NCBI RefSeq assembly: GCF_013359815.1
Contig: NZ_JABMCF010000036.1
Span: forward strand, 248,001-312,000
Direction of reading: 5' to 3'
DNA: 64,000 nucleotides
Source: Curtobacterium flaccumfaciens
Lineage (GTDB): Bacteria > Actinomycetota > Actinomycetes > Actinomycetales > Microbacteriaceae
Shown here: positions 39,002 to 46,746 of the stretch, piece by piece
Numbering within the stretch: the stretch's first letter is position 1
Layout of the letters: each line of letters starts with the position of its first letter
Position numbers and translations under genes: made by a program
Notes under the pieces: generated by a model
Told to the model about the DNA's origin: nothing
Seen by the model: only the letters and a program-made list of their open reading frames with translations
Database searches by the model: none

Positions 39002-40348
39002 TCAGTCAGGGGCGACGTCGTGCTCGCCGACGACCGATGCGGGGACCGCGTCGTCGGAGAGCGTGCCGCGAGACCCCGCGGCGAGGGAGACGATGTCGTC
39101 GGTCGAGCCGACGATGCCGACGGCTGCTGCGCCGCCGGAGGTCGAGGAGGCACTGCCACCGAGCACGCCGGCGTCGGCTCCGTCGAACGGGAGCCCGTGG
39201 CCCTCGCCGTCCGCGGGGACGAGCAGCGCATGTCCGCCGAGGGTCGCGTCCTGCACATCGACGGCCGAGACGACCGGGCCGACCGTTGCCGTCGTGGCGG
39301 CTACGTCGACGGGCTCCGACGGGCGGAGTCCGGCTGCGCGGTCGCCCACGGCATCGGCGGCGACGACGCGTACGGATGCGGGTGCGGTGAGCACCGTGGC
39401 GCCCTGCGGGGCGACGGTTCCGGGCCGGACGGGTGCGTTCGCGACCGGCACCGACGGGACGGGCCCGGCGGACGGGTTCGAACCGCCGCCCACCGGGAGC
39501 GCGGGGACGTCGACGACGGGCGCAGTGCCTCCTGGCAGCGTGCCGCCGACGGACGGGACGACGCCCTCGACCACGTCGGGGACGGTGCCGACGGTCGTGC
39601 CGACCGAGCCGAGCGTGTCGTCGACCAGGCCCCTGACCGGACCGGTGACGGTGCCGAGGGTGTCGTCGCCGAGGACCGTGCCGACCACCGGGACGCTGCC
39701 GACCACGTCGTCGACGGTGTCGACGACGGCGGTCACGGGGCGCGCGTCGGTGACGCGTTCCACGGTGCCGGTGACGGGGCGCAGGACGTTCGCGACGGTG
39801 TCGGTGACCGGCCGGGAGGCACTGGTCACCTGGTCGACGACCTGTCGCACCGGGCGCGTGGCCGGCGCGGCCGCCGGGGCGGTCGTGGAGGGCTCGGCAG
39901 CCGGGGTGGTCGCGACCGGAGCGGGGCTCGACGGCGCGGGGGCTGCGGGAGCCGGAGCGGGGGCTGCGGGTGCCGGTGCGGGCGCTGCGGGCACCGGAGC
40001 AGGTGCGGGCGCGGGGGCCGGAGCGGGCGCAGCAGGTGCAGGTGCAGGTGCAGGTGCCACGGCCTTGCGGACGGGATCCGTCACGCCGCCGACGACCTTG
40101 CCGACCTCACCGGTCACGCCCTGCACGGTGCCGCCGACGCCGTCGACGACGCTGCCGACGAGTCCGCGCTGCTCGGTCGGTGCGGCGGAGGTCGTCGCGG
40201 CCGAGGCCGTCGCGGCGGAGGCCGTCGCGGCGGAGGCCGGTCGCGCGCCGAGGAGCAGGGACAGCAGCACGAGGGCGGCGAGGGTCCCGACGCCCAGCAG
40301 GACGATGCGGAGTGCGGCGCGCCAGGGTGCGCGCAACGGGTGGTCCAT
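39002..40348 (-). CDS. Secreted Ala/Pro/Val-rich protein of unknown function
   Basis: Not recognised. The 448-residue product has a basic N-terminus and long hydrophobic signal segment (about 12-40, ending ARPASA). Next come a Val/Gly-rich amphipathic stretch (SVVDGVGGTVQGVTGEVGK), an APAPAP linker (about 95-150) and many repeats of the form PVTGTV or TVGTVPDVV. The C-terminus is acidic and lacks a sortase motif or membrane helix, so it is probably released or wall-associated. GGAGGTGAGC precedes ATG at 40348. It lies 87 bp upstream of the chaplin-like gene on the same strand, so the two may be co-expressed. Confidence 0.7.
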   Translation of the reverse strand: MDHPLRAPWRAALRIVLLGVGTLAALVLLSLLLGARPASAATASAATASAATTSAAPTEQRGLVGSVVDGVGGTVQGVTGEVGKVVGGVTDPVRKAVAPAPAPAPAAPAPAPAPAPAPVPAAPAPAPAAPAPAPAAPAPSSPAPVATTPAAEPSTTAPAAAPATRPVRQVVDQVTSASRPVTDTVANVLRPVTGTVERVTDARPVTAVVDTVDDVVGSVPVVGTVLGDDTLGTVTGPVRGLVDDTLGSVGTTVGTVPDVVEGVVPSVGGTLPGGTAPVVDVPALPVGGGSNPSAGPVPSVPVANAPVRPGTVAPQGATVLTAPASVRVVAADAVGDRAAGLRPSEPVDVAATTATVGPVVSAVDVQDATLGGHALLVPADGEGHGLPFDGADAGVLGGSASSTSGGAAAVGIVGSTDDIVSLAAGSRGTLSDDAVPASVVGEHDVAPD

Positions 40349-40459
40349 GCGCTCACCTCCTGATCTCGGCTGCGCACGTAGAGTGGTTGACCGGCAATGT
40401 ACGCCGATCCGGTCCGGAACACACCCCGTTTCGGAAGAAATTCTCAGGAAGGGCCGTCC

Positions 40460-40891
40460 GTGGTCTCGATCTTCAACGCTCCGACCCGCAACCTGGACAT
40501 CGTCACGCTGCACGAGATCCTGCGGCTCCGCCAGGACGTCTTCGTCGTCGAGCAGGAAGCCGCGTACGGCGACATCGACGGCCGAGACCTCGAGCCGGGC
40601 ACCGTGCAGTTCTGGGCCGGCAACGGTTCGGTGGACGCGACGCTCCGCCTGCTCCGCGAGCCCGACGGCACCGAGCGCATCGGCCGGGTCGCCACCGCGA
40701 AGCACGCCCGCGGCCAGGGGCTCGGCGCGCAGCTCATGGAGGCCGCGATCGCCGAATCCCGCTCGCCGAGCATCGCCCTCGGCGCCCAGTCGCACCTGGA
40801 GCAGTGGTACGGCCGGTTCGGATTCGTGCGCTCGGGCGACGAGTACCTGGAGGACCGCATCCCGCACATCCCGATGACCCGGAAGCGCTGA
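40460..40891 (+). CDS. GNAT family N-acetyltransferase (ElaA-like)
   Basis: The 143-residue protein matches the ElaA-type acetyltransferases: LRLRQDVFVVEQEAAYGDID near the N-terminus, the acetyl-CoA loop RGQGLGAQLMEAAI and the C-terminal GFVRSGDEYLEDRIPHIPM. The substrate is unknown. GTG at 40460 has AGGAAGGG about 7 nt upstream; the 21-codon in-frame extension to 40397 crosses the promoter region and is not used. It is divergent from the secreted protein gene. Confidence 0.9.
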   Translation: MVSIFNAPTRNLDIVTLHEILRLRQDVFVVEQEAAYGDIDGRDLEPGTVQFWAGNGSVDATLRLLREPDGTERIGRVATAKHARGQGLGAQLMEAAIAESRSPSIALGAQSHLEQWYGRFGFVRSGDEYLEDRIPHIPMTRKR

Positions 40892-40906
40892 CCCGGGTTC
40901 CGCGCG

Positions 40907-41434
40907 TCAGGCCCGCCAGCGCCGCAGTTCGTCGAACGAGCGGCCCTGCGTGGCCCGGTCGGCGACGAGGCGTTCGAACACGATGTTCGTCTGCGTCGTC
41001 GCCACCGAGGGGTCACCGCTCAGCTCGTCGGCGACGAAGTCCCGGAGCTGCTCGGTCGACTCGCACGCGATGTGCACGAGGAAGTCCTTGTCCCCCGCCA
41101 GGAACGACACGTCCTGCACGACGGGCACCCGCAGCAGGCGCTTGGCGAAGTCCCGCAGTTCGTGGCGGGCCGCTGCGTGCACCCGGACGGACACCATCGC
41201 CTCGATCGAGAACCCGAGCCGGGCGACGTCCACCTCGGCCCGGTAGCCGCGGATCACCCCGGCGTCCTCGAGCGCACGGACCCGTGCCAGGCAGGTCGAC
41301 GGCGCGATGCCGACGGCGGCCGCGAGCCGGTTGTTCGGGATCCGGGCGTCGGCCGACAGGGTCCAGAGGATGCGCTCGTCGACCTCGTCGAGGCGCGGAG
41401 CGGGGTCGGGGCGACGTGCGGGACGGTCGGACAC
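40907..41434 (-). CDS. Lrp/AsnC family transcriptional regulator
   Basis: The 175-residue protein has an N-terminal AsnC helix-turn-helix (DEVDERILWTLSADARIPNN, then RLAAAVGIAPSTCLARVRALEDAGVI, key run GIAPSTCLARVRAL) and a C-terminal RAM ligand domain ending QTNIVFERLV. It probably responds to an amino acid. GTG at 41434 lies 6 nt past a TAGCGT box and is likely leaderless. Its target is not evident, since neither neighbour is an amino acid gene. Confidence 0.92.
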   Translation of the reverse strand: MSDRPARRPDPAPRLDEVDERILWTLSADARIPNNRLAAAVGIAPSTCLARVRALEDAGVIRGYRAEVDVARLGFSIEAMVSVRVHAAARHELRDFAKRLLRVPVVQDVSFLAGDKDFLVHIACESTEQLRDFVADELSGDPSVATTQTNIVFERLVADRATQGRSFDELRRWRA

Positions 41435-41443
41435 GGCTCGACG

Positions 41444-42010
41444 CTACCGCGGCGGCGCGAGCAGGGCGCGGAGGGCGTCCTCGAGCGCCGCCGACACGAC
41501 GGCGTCGTCGGCGGATGCCAGCGGTTCCACCGCGGTGGACTGCCGGAGCATCGACATCCCGAGCACCACGGCCAGCGCGATCTCGGCGCGGACGAGCAGC
41601 TCCTCGGAACCAGCGCCGCCGACCGTGCCCGCGAGCCGTTCGGCGTACCGGCGCAGCGTCTCACGGCGGATGGCATCGGCGCCGTCGTCGCCGGAGGACC
41701 GGAGCAGGAGCATCAGCTGCAGGGAGTCGTCGTCGGTCGGGGCGCGCACGATGTGCGTGATGATGCCGGTCAGCGCCCGTTCGAGGCCGTGCTGGCTGGT
41801 CTCCTCGGCCCCCAGGTCGCGGACGACCCGGTCGAGGCAGGCGCGGAAGAGCCCCTCCTTCGAACCGAAGTACCGGTTGATCAGGGCGACGTTCACCCCG
41901 GCGTCCCCGGCGATGTCGCGCACCGTCGTCGCGCGGTACCCGTCGAAGGCGAACCGACGCCGGGCGGCCTGCACGAGCAGGAGTCGGGTGGCCGCGGCGT
42001 CCTTGCTCAT
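41444..42010 (-). CDS. TetR family repressor of the adjacent MFS exporter
   Basis: The 188-residue protein has a TetR helix-turn-helix (LVQAARRRFAFDGYRATTVR, then IAGDAGVNVALINRYFGSKEGL) and a helical C-terminal domain. It is divergent from a DHA2 exporter with two related 20-bp palindromes in the 128-bp spacer, a standard TetR/exporter layout. A TAGGCT box lies 7 nt before ATG at 42010, which suggests a leaderless message. Confidence 0.92.
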   Translation of the reverse strand: MSKDAAATRLLLVQAARRRFAFDGYRATTVRDIAGDAGVNVALINRYFGSKEGLFRACLDRVVRDLGAEETSQHGLERALTGIITHIVRAPTDDDSLQLMLLLRSSGDDGADAIRRETLRRYAERLAGTVGGAGSEELLVRAEIALAVVLGMSMLRQSTAVEPLASADDAVVSAALEDALRALLAPPR

Positions 42011-42038
42011 GGAGGGCAGCCTAGCGGTCCTCACAGGG

Positions 42039-42058
42039 ATGTAAGCAAGCGTTGACAT
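42039..42058. promoter_or_regulatory. TetR-type operator 1 covering the exporter -35
   Basis: ATGTAAGCAAGCGTTGACAT; its reverse complement aligns with operator 2 at ATGTCA, TTG and TTACAT. It contains the exporter -35 TTGACA (42052-42057), so binding would block RNA polymerase. Confidence 0.7.
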
Positions 42059-42079
42059 GCTCGACCGAGCGCGTACGCT
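42052..42079 (+). promoter_or_regulatory. Promoter of the MFS exporter
   Basis: TTGACA (42052-42057) and TACGCT (42074-42079) are 16 bp apart. The -35 overlaps operator 1, and operator 2 lies just after the -10. Confidence 0.65.
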
Positions 42080-42083
42080 CGTC

Positions 42084-42103
42084 ATGTCAGCAATTGTTTA
42101 CAT
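42084..42103. promoter_or_regulatory. TetR-type operator 2 at the exporter transcription start
   Basis: ATGTCAGCAATTGTTTACAT is a strong dyad (16 of 20 bases symmetric). Its centre lies 45 bp from that of operator 1. Confidence 0.72.
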
Positions 42104-42138
42104 CGACGGCCACGACGACCACGACGACACGGAGCACG

Positions 42139-43614
42139 ATGACCGACACCATGCAGAGCCCACGGACCGGCTCGCACCCCACCACCGACGGGCGCCGTCC
42201 GAACAGCACGGCGATCATCGTCTACCTGTCCCTCGGCGGCCTGTCCTTCGCGGTCCTGCAGTCGCTGGTCGCCCCGGCGCTCTCGACCATCGGGCAGGAC
42301 CTCGGCGCCTCCACCAGCGCGACGAGCTGGGTGCTCACCGCCTACCTGCTCTCCGCCTCGGTGCTCACGCCGATCCTCGGTCGCCTCGGCGACATGATCG
42401 GCAAGCGCAAGGTCCTGATCGTCGTGCTGTCGATCCTGCTCGTCGGTGCCGTGCTCGCCGCCCTCGCACCGAACCTCGGCGTGCTGATCGTCGGGCGCGC
42501 GCTGCAGGGTGCCGCCGGAGCCGTGATGCCGCTGTCGATCGGCATCGTCCGTGACGAGCTGCCGAAGGAGAAGGTCAGCGTCACGATCGGCCTGCTGTCG
42601 GCGATCTTCGGCATCGGTGCCGGTGTCGGCATCGTCGCGGCCGGGCCCATCGTCGAGCACCTGTCCTGGCACTGGCTGTTCTGGCTCCCCGCCGTGCTCG
42701 TCGTCATCGCACTGCTCGGCGCGGTCTTCGGGATGCCGGAGTCCCCGGTGCGGAAGCCCGGCCGCCTGGACATGGCCGGCACGTTCATCCTCGCGGTGTC
42801 GCTCGTCGCCATCCTGCTCGCCGTCAGCGAAGGTGAGACCTGGGGCTGGGGCGACGGCAAGACCATCGGCCTGCTGGTCCTCGGCGCCGTCGCACTGGTC
42901 GTGTTCGTCCTGGTCGAGCTCCGGGTCGCCGAGCCGCTCATCGACGTCCGGCTCTTCGCGGTCCGTGGCGTCTGGACCGCCCACGTCGTCGCACTCGTCT
43001 TCGGGTTCGCGATGTTCGGCACCTTCGTCCTCGTGCCGACGCTGCTGCAGCTCCCGACGGCGCTCGGCTACGGCTTCGGCAAGGACGTCACCCAGGCCGG
43101 TCTCTTCCTGCTGCCGACCGTCGTGATGATGGTCGTCGCCGGGCCGATCGCGGGCATCCTGGTGCGCAAGGTCGGCCCCAAGCCGCCGATGCTCATCGGC
43201 GGATTCGCCATCGTCGCCGCGTTCGTGCTGCCGGCGATCGCACACGCCGAGCTGTGGCAGGTGGTGGCCTCCGGCATCCTGACCGGCATCGGCATCGGCA
43301 TGGCCCTCGCCGCCTGCTCGAACGCGATCATCGAGAGCGTCCCCGCGAACCAGACCGGTGAGGCCATCAGCGCCAACACGGTCGTCCGCACCATCGGCTC
43401 GAGCGTCGGCACCGCCGTCATCGCCGCGCTGATCACCTCGCACAGCACGCCGCAGGGACTGCCGACCGACGACGCCTTCACCATCGGGTTCTGGGCGTGC
43501 ACCGGTGTGGCGGTCGTGGCCGTGCTCGCCGCCGTCGCCGCGCCGTCCATGCGTGCCCGCCGCGCAGCGGCCGCCGCCCGTGGGATCGACGACCTCGAGG
43601 AGGTCGCCGAGTAG
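42139..43614 (+). CDS. MFS drug:H+ antiporter, DHA2 family
   Basis: Exporter of 491 residues with about 14 hydrophobic segments. Motif A is GRLGDMIGKRKVLIV and helix 1 reads FAVLQSLVAPALSTIGQDL. The central acidic/Trp loop EGETWGWGDGK is typical of this subgroup. The substrate is unknown but the TetR pairing suggests inducible export of a toxic compound. ATG at 42139 has GGAG nearby; the in-frame extension into the operator region is not used. Confidence 0.93.
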   Translation: MTDTMQSPRTGSHPTTDGRRPNSTAIIVYLSLGGLSFAVLQSLVAPALSTIGQDLGASTSATSWVLTAYLLSASVLTPILGRLGDMIGKRKVLIVVLSILLVGAVLAALAPNLGVLIVGRALQGAAGAVMPLSIGIVRDELPKEKVSVTIGLLSAIFGIGAGVGIVAAGPIVEHLSWHWLFWLPAVLVVIALLGAVFGMPESPVRKPGRLDMAGTFILAVSLVAILLAVSEGETWGWGDGKTIGLLVLGAVALVVFVLVELRVAEPLIDVRLFAVRGVWTAHVVALVFGFAMFGTFVLVPTLLQLPTALGYGFGKDVTQAGLFLLPTVVMMVVAGPIAGILVRKVGPKPPMLIGGFAIVAAFVLPAIAHAELWQVVASGILTGIGIGMALAACSNAIIESVPANQTGEAISANTVVRTIGSSVGTAVIAALITSHSTPQGLPTDDAFTIGFWACTGVAVVAVLAAVAAPSMRARRAAAAARGIDDLEEVAE

Positions 43615-43635
43615 GGCCGTGGGCCCGACCACCCG

Positions 43636-43673
43636 AGAGGCCCGTCCAGCGTCGACGACGCGGGGCGGGCCTC
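43636..43673. terminator. Family-1 hairpin after the MFS gene
   Basis: GAGGCCCG pairs with CGGGCCTC around a 22-nt loop. It lies 22 bp past the stop codon of the MFS gene. Confidence 0.5.
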
Positions 43674-43788
43674 CCGTCCGTTGCGCAACCTGGGAACGCA
43701 CCGGGCGCACGCGAGTCAGCGTGACGATCATCGGACCGGTCGCGTCCTGTCAGGGGACGCGGACCGCCGCGCCCGGACAGGAGACCCC

Positions 43789-44238
43789 ATGAGCAGCACC
43801 GACCACGACGACACGACCGCTCCCGGACGGCCGTCGTTCCGCGACACCGTGACCGCCGGACTCGTGCAGAAGGCCCTCGAGCCGGTGCTGCGCGCCGTGC
43901 GCGAGGAGGTCGCCTCGGCGCGGCGCGAGATCGGCGAGCGCGCGAGCGGTGCGAAGACCGGGCTGGTGCTCACCGGTGTCGCTGTCGGGTTCGCCCTGAC
44001 GACCCTGGTCGCGCTTGCCGGCTTCGCGGTGGCGCTGCTCGCGCTCGCGCTGCCGCTGTGGGCGGCGACCGGGATCACCTTCGTCGTGTTCGCGATCGTG
44101 ACCGCGATCCTGTTCGTCGTCGGCCTGCGCGGGATCCGGCGGGGTGTGCCGCCGGTGCCGAAGGACACGATCCAGGCGGCGAAGCAGCGGGTGATGCAGG
44201 CGGCGGACGCCCCGACGGACAGCGCCGCACGCGACTGA
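43789..44238 (+). CDS. Phage holin family (Actinobacterial Holin-X) membrane protein
   Basis: The 149-residue protein has a soluble helical N-terminal part (EPVLRAVREEVASARREIGER), two hydrophobic segments (about 59-84 and 87-108) and a basic C-terminal helix. This is the layout of the Holin-X family, which is widespread in actinobacterial chromosomes and not a sign of prophage. No phage genes are nearby. AGGAG lies 5 nt upstream of ATG at 43789. Confidence 0.8.
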   Translation: MSSTDHDDTTAPGRPSFRDTVTAGLVQKALEPVLRAVREEVASARREIGERASGAKTGLVLTGVAVGFALTTLVALAGFAVALLALALPLWAATGITFVVFAIVTAILFVVGLRGIRRGVPPVPKDTIQAAKQRVMQAADAPTDSAARD

Positions 44239-44287
44239 CGGACCCGACGGACCGGCTGCGGGGCCGCGACCGCCAGCGCGCGCTCCG

Positions 44288-44794
44288 CTACATCGCCAGG
44301 GTCATGCCGACCACGGCGACGGTCATCGCGAAGACCTCGCCGCTGCGGACGGCCCGCCGGTCCTCGCGGCCCCACTCGTACCGGAGCAGCCAGCCGCTGA
44401 ACGCGCAGTAGCCGATCACACCGGCGCCGAGCACCGCGGACAGCGCGATGCCGTGCCCTGCGTGGTCGCCGGCGACACCCGAGGCGTGGCCCATCAGCAG
44501 CATCCCCGCCATCACGACGGCGGAGAGCGCGCGGTGGACGTCCATCGGCTCCGCGCGGCGACCGTCGGCGCGGCGGCGACGCATCACGGGCAACGGCGCG
44601 AGCAGGAGCAGGAGGGTCGCGGCGAACAGGGTCCACACCGCTCCGGCGTCGACGACGGGCATGAGCATCGCGACGAGCATCACGCCCGCCGGCACGATCA
44701 CGCCCGGGCGCGGTCGGTAGCGGTCACCGACGATGCAGCACACGGACGCGAACTGCGGCACGACGAGCATGGCGTCGGCGACGGTCTCGTGCAC
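44288..44794 (-). CDS. Four- to five-helix membrane protein (possibly DUF5134-like)
   Basis: The 168-residue protein has hydrophobic segments at about 31-50, 52-68, 85-105, 115-135 and 148-166. It contains a His-rich loop MGHASGVAGDHAGHGIA, which could bind a metal, though no copper gene is nearby. DUF5134 is a possible family assignment at low confidence. GTG at 44794 is used; ATG at 44770 is an alternative. It is convergent with the Holin-X gene and upstream of nothing on its own strand. Confidence 0.65.
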   Translation of the reverse strand: MHETVADAMLVVPQFASVCCIVGDRYRPRPGVIVPAGVMLVAMLMPVVDAGAVWTLFAATLLLLLAPLPVMRRRRADGRRAEPMDVHRALSAVVMAGMLLMGHASGVAGDHAGHGIALSAVLGAGVIGYCAFSGWLLRYEWGREDRRAVRSGEVFAMTVAVVGMTLAM

Positions 44795-44834
44795 GTGGGG
44801 CGTCCTCGGTGCGGCGGAGTGGTGCGGGGTGGGG

Positions 44835-45224
44835 TCAGTCCTCGGCGCGGGCAGCGGCCTTGGCGGCGCGCTCCTGCTTCACACGGGCGTTCTCGGCGTG
44901 CACGGCGGCCTGCGTCGCACGCTCACGGACGAGCCACTCGGGCTTCTGCTCGAGCAGCGTCTTGATGTCCGCCGTCGTCAGTGCGTCGTCGATCCCCGCA
45001 CGGCTCAGGCCGGAGATGGAGATGCCGAGCTTCTGCGCCACGACGGGTCGCGGGTGCGGGCCGTCGCGTCGGAGGTCCTCGAGCCAGGTCGGGGGTTCGG
45101 TGCGGAGCTCGTCGAAGGCGGTCCGCGTGAGGGGAGCGCTCTGGAAGGACTCCGGAGCCGCCGTCAGCAAGATGCCGAGCTTCTTCGCAGCCGTCTCGGG
45201 CTTCATGGTCTGTTCCTGCGCCAT
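44835..45224 (-). CDS. DUF5997 family protein
   Basis: A 129-residue actinobacterial protein starting MAQEQTMKPETAAKKLGILL. The family segment TAAPESFQSAPLTRTAFDEL is visible, and the C-terminal third is a charged helix rich in Ala, Arg and Glu. Its function is not known. A TACCCT box lies 7 nt before the ATG, so the message is probably leaderless. It is divergent from the LysR-type binding-domain gene, a pairing common in actinobacteria and suggesting a shared process. Confidence 0.85.
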   Translation of the reverse strand: MAQEQTMKPETAAKKLGILLTAAPESFQSAPLTRTAFDELRTEPPTWLEDLRRDGPHPRPVVAQKLGISISGLSRAGIDDALTTADIKTLLEQKPEWLVRERATQAAVHAENARVKQERAAKAAARAED

Positions 45225-45257
45225 GAGGACAAGGGTACGGCCCCTATGCTCGTGTGC

Positions 45258-46091
45258 ATGACCGCGGCTCTCACCATCGCCTTCGTGCCGGGGGTCTCCC
45301 CCGCAAAGTGGGCCCGTGTCTGGCGGGAACGCTTCCCCTCCGTCGAACTCCGGCTGCGCCCGATCGGCGCCGACGACGTCGACGACACGCTGGCCGGCGA
45401 GGCGGACATGGTCTTCGCACGCATGCCCGTGTCCGAGCAGCACAACGCCATCCCGCTCTGGACCGAGACGGCCGTCGTCGCGATGCCCAAGGACTCCCCC
45501 CTCGCTGAACTCGCCGAGGTCGACCTCGCCGACGCCGAGGTCCACGTGATCGACGCCGGTCCGGTGCCGGCCGACATCGACGGATCGCTCGACCTGGTCG
45601 AGGCGAACGTCGGCGTCGTCGTGCTCCCCCAATCACTGTTCCGCGCCGCCAGCCGCAAGGACCTGGTCGGTCGTCCGCTCATGGACGCCGAGGGCACGCG
45701 CATCGCGCTGGTCTGGCGGGACGAGGACGCCACCGAGACCACCGAGGAGTTCATCGGCGTGGTGCGCGGGCGGACCGCCAACAGTTCGCGCCAGCCAGGA
45801 GGCCCGGATCGCGACGCCGACGACGACTCACGTCCGGCTCGTGGCGGTGCCAAGGCCGGGTCGGGTGCCAAGGGTGCGGCTGGTGGGTCGGGTGGGTCCG
45901 GCGGTTCGGGTGCGTCGGGTTCGTCGGGTTCCAAGGGCGGCGCCGCGGGCGCCGGCGGCAAGGCCAAGGCCAAGTCACCCGGCAGCGGCAAGTCCGGCGC
46001 CGGCAAGAAGTCCAACACCGGCAAGGGGCCGACACCCGGACGCGGCAAGATGCGCGGCAAGCCGAGCCGGGGTTCCAAGGGCAACCGATGA
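45258..46091 (+). CDS. LysR-type substrate-binding-domain protein without HTH and with a Gly/Ser/Lys tail
   Basis: The 277-residue protein starts MTAALTIAFVPGVSPAKWAR and covers a LysR effector-binding domain (about 1-170), with no DNA-binding helix-turn-helix. After about residue 180 it becomes a Gly/Ser/Ala/Lys low-complexity tail ending KMRGKPSRGSKGNR, likely disordered and able to bind nucleic acid through charge. ATG at 45258 is chosen because TATGCT lies 7 nt before it; ATG at 45246 overlaps that box. It is divergent from DUF5997 and overlaps the next gene by ATGA. Confidence 0.82.
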   Translation: MTAALTIAFVPGVSPAKWARVWRERFPSVELRLRPIGADDVDDTLAGEADMVFARMPVSEQHNAIPLWTETAVVAMPKDSPLAELAEVDLADAEVHVIDAGPVPADIDGSLDLVEANVGVVVLPQSLFRAASRKDLVGRPLMDAEGTRIALVWRDEDATETTEEFIGVVRGRTANSSRQPGGPDRDADDDSRPARGGAKAGSGAKGAAGGSGGSGGSGASGSSGSKGGAAGAGGKAKAKSPGSGKSGAGKKSNTGKGPTPGRGKMRGKPSRGSKGNR

Positions 46092-46558
46092 CGGACACGC
46101 GGCTGGCACTGATGCCGGCCACGCGCCTCCCGGCCTGGCTCCAGCGCACGATGGCCGAGTACGTCGAGTCGCGGATGCAGGCGGGCGAGACCCGCGAGCA
46201 GGCCGAGGCGAACGAGCAGCAGTCACGGGACCGCTGGTTCCCGGGCGGGTCCCCCGCTGACGGGCACCTCGTGTGGGACGTCACCGACCAGGACGACACC
46301 GTCATCGGGTACCTGTGGATCGGACCGCTCACGCCGGGGAGCACCGACTGGTGGGTGTTCAACGTCGAGATCGACGAGGCACACCGGCGCCGCGGGCACG
46401 CACGGCGGGCGCTCGAGCTCGGGCATCGCGCCGCTGCGGAACACGGCGCGACGAGCATCGGGCTGAACGTGTTCGGCTACAACACCGGGGCGCAGGAGCT
46501 CTACGCGGCGCTCGGGTACCAGGTGACGTCGGCGCAGATGCGGAAGCCGCTGGTCTAG
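46088..46558 (+). CDS. GNAT family N-acetyltransferase
   Basis: The 156-residue protein has the GNAT acetyl-CoA motif as RRRGHARRALELGHRAA and the strand-helix GLNVFGYNTGAQELYAALGY typical of Rim-like acetyltransferases. The substrate is unknown. It overlaps the LysR-domain gene by 4 bp (ATGA), so the two are made together. Its stop codon lies at the edge of a 27-bp sequence repeated 163 bp downstream. Confidence 0.9.
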   Translation: MTDTRLALMPATRLPAWLQRTMAEYVESRMQAGETREQAEANEQQSRDRWFPGGSPADGHLVWDVTDQDDTVIGYLWIGPLTPGSTDWWVFNVEIDEAHRRRGHARRALELGHRAAAEHGATSIGLNVFGYNTGAQELYAALGYQVTSAQMRKPLV

Positions 46559-46746
46559 CGCAGGACGGCTGCGGCGGCGCGGGGCGCCGCCCGGTCACAA
46601 CACCCCGCGTTCAGGGCCCCGAGCGGTCACGAAGTGTCGACTGGCCGCGCCCGGAACGACGTGTCGTGACCACTCGGCGGACACCAGCGGGGATTCGTGA
46701 CCGTGTGAAGGTCCGCGTCAGCGCAGGACGGCTGCGGCGGCGCGGG
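46557..46746. repeat. 27-bp direct repeats flanking a short palindromic spacer
   Basis: A 27-bp sequence beginning AGCGCAGGACGGCTGCGGCG occurs at 46557-46583 and again at 46720-46746, 163 bp apart. The second copy is the coding end of the DJ-1/PfpI gene; the first abuts the acetyltransferase stop. The spacer holds GGTCACGA and TCGTGACC in opposed orientation. Confidence 0.8.

Noticed and set aside
37215..40877. A 1220-codon open frame on the + strand across the two secreted-protein genes
   Set aside because: It is the antisense of two minus-strand genes with clear signal peptides, Shine-Dalgarno sites and repeats. Long antisense frames are common in GC-rich, repeat-rich DNA.
43789..44238. 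Prophage remnant suggested by a holin-family protein
   Set aside because: Holin-X proteins are normal chromosomal genes in Actinobacteria, and no other phage gene is nearby.
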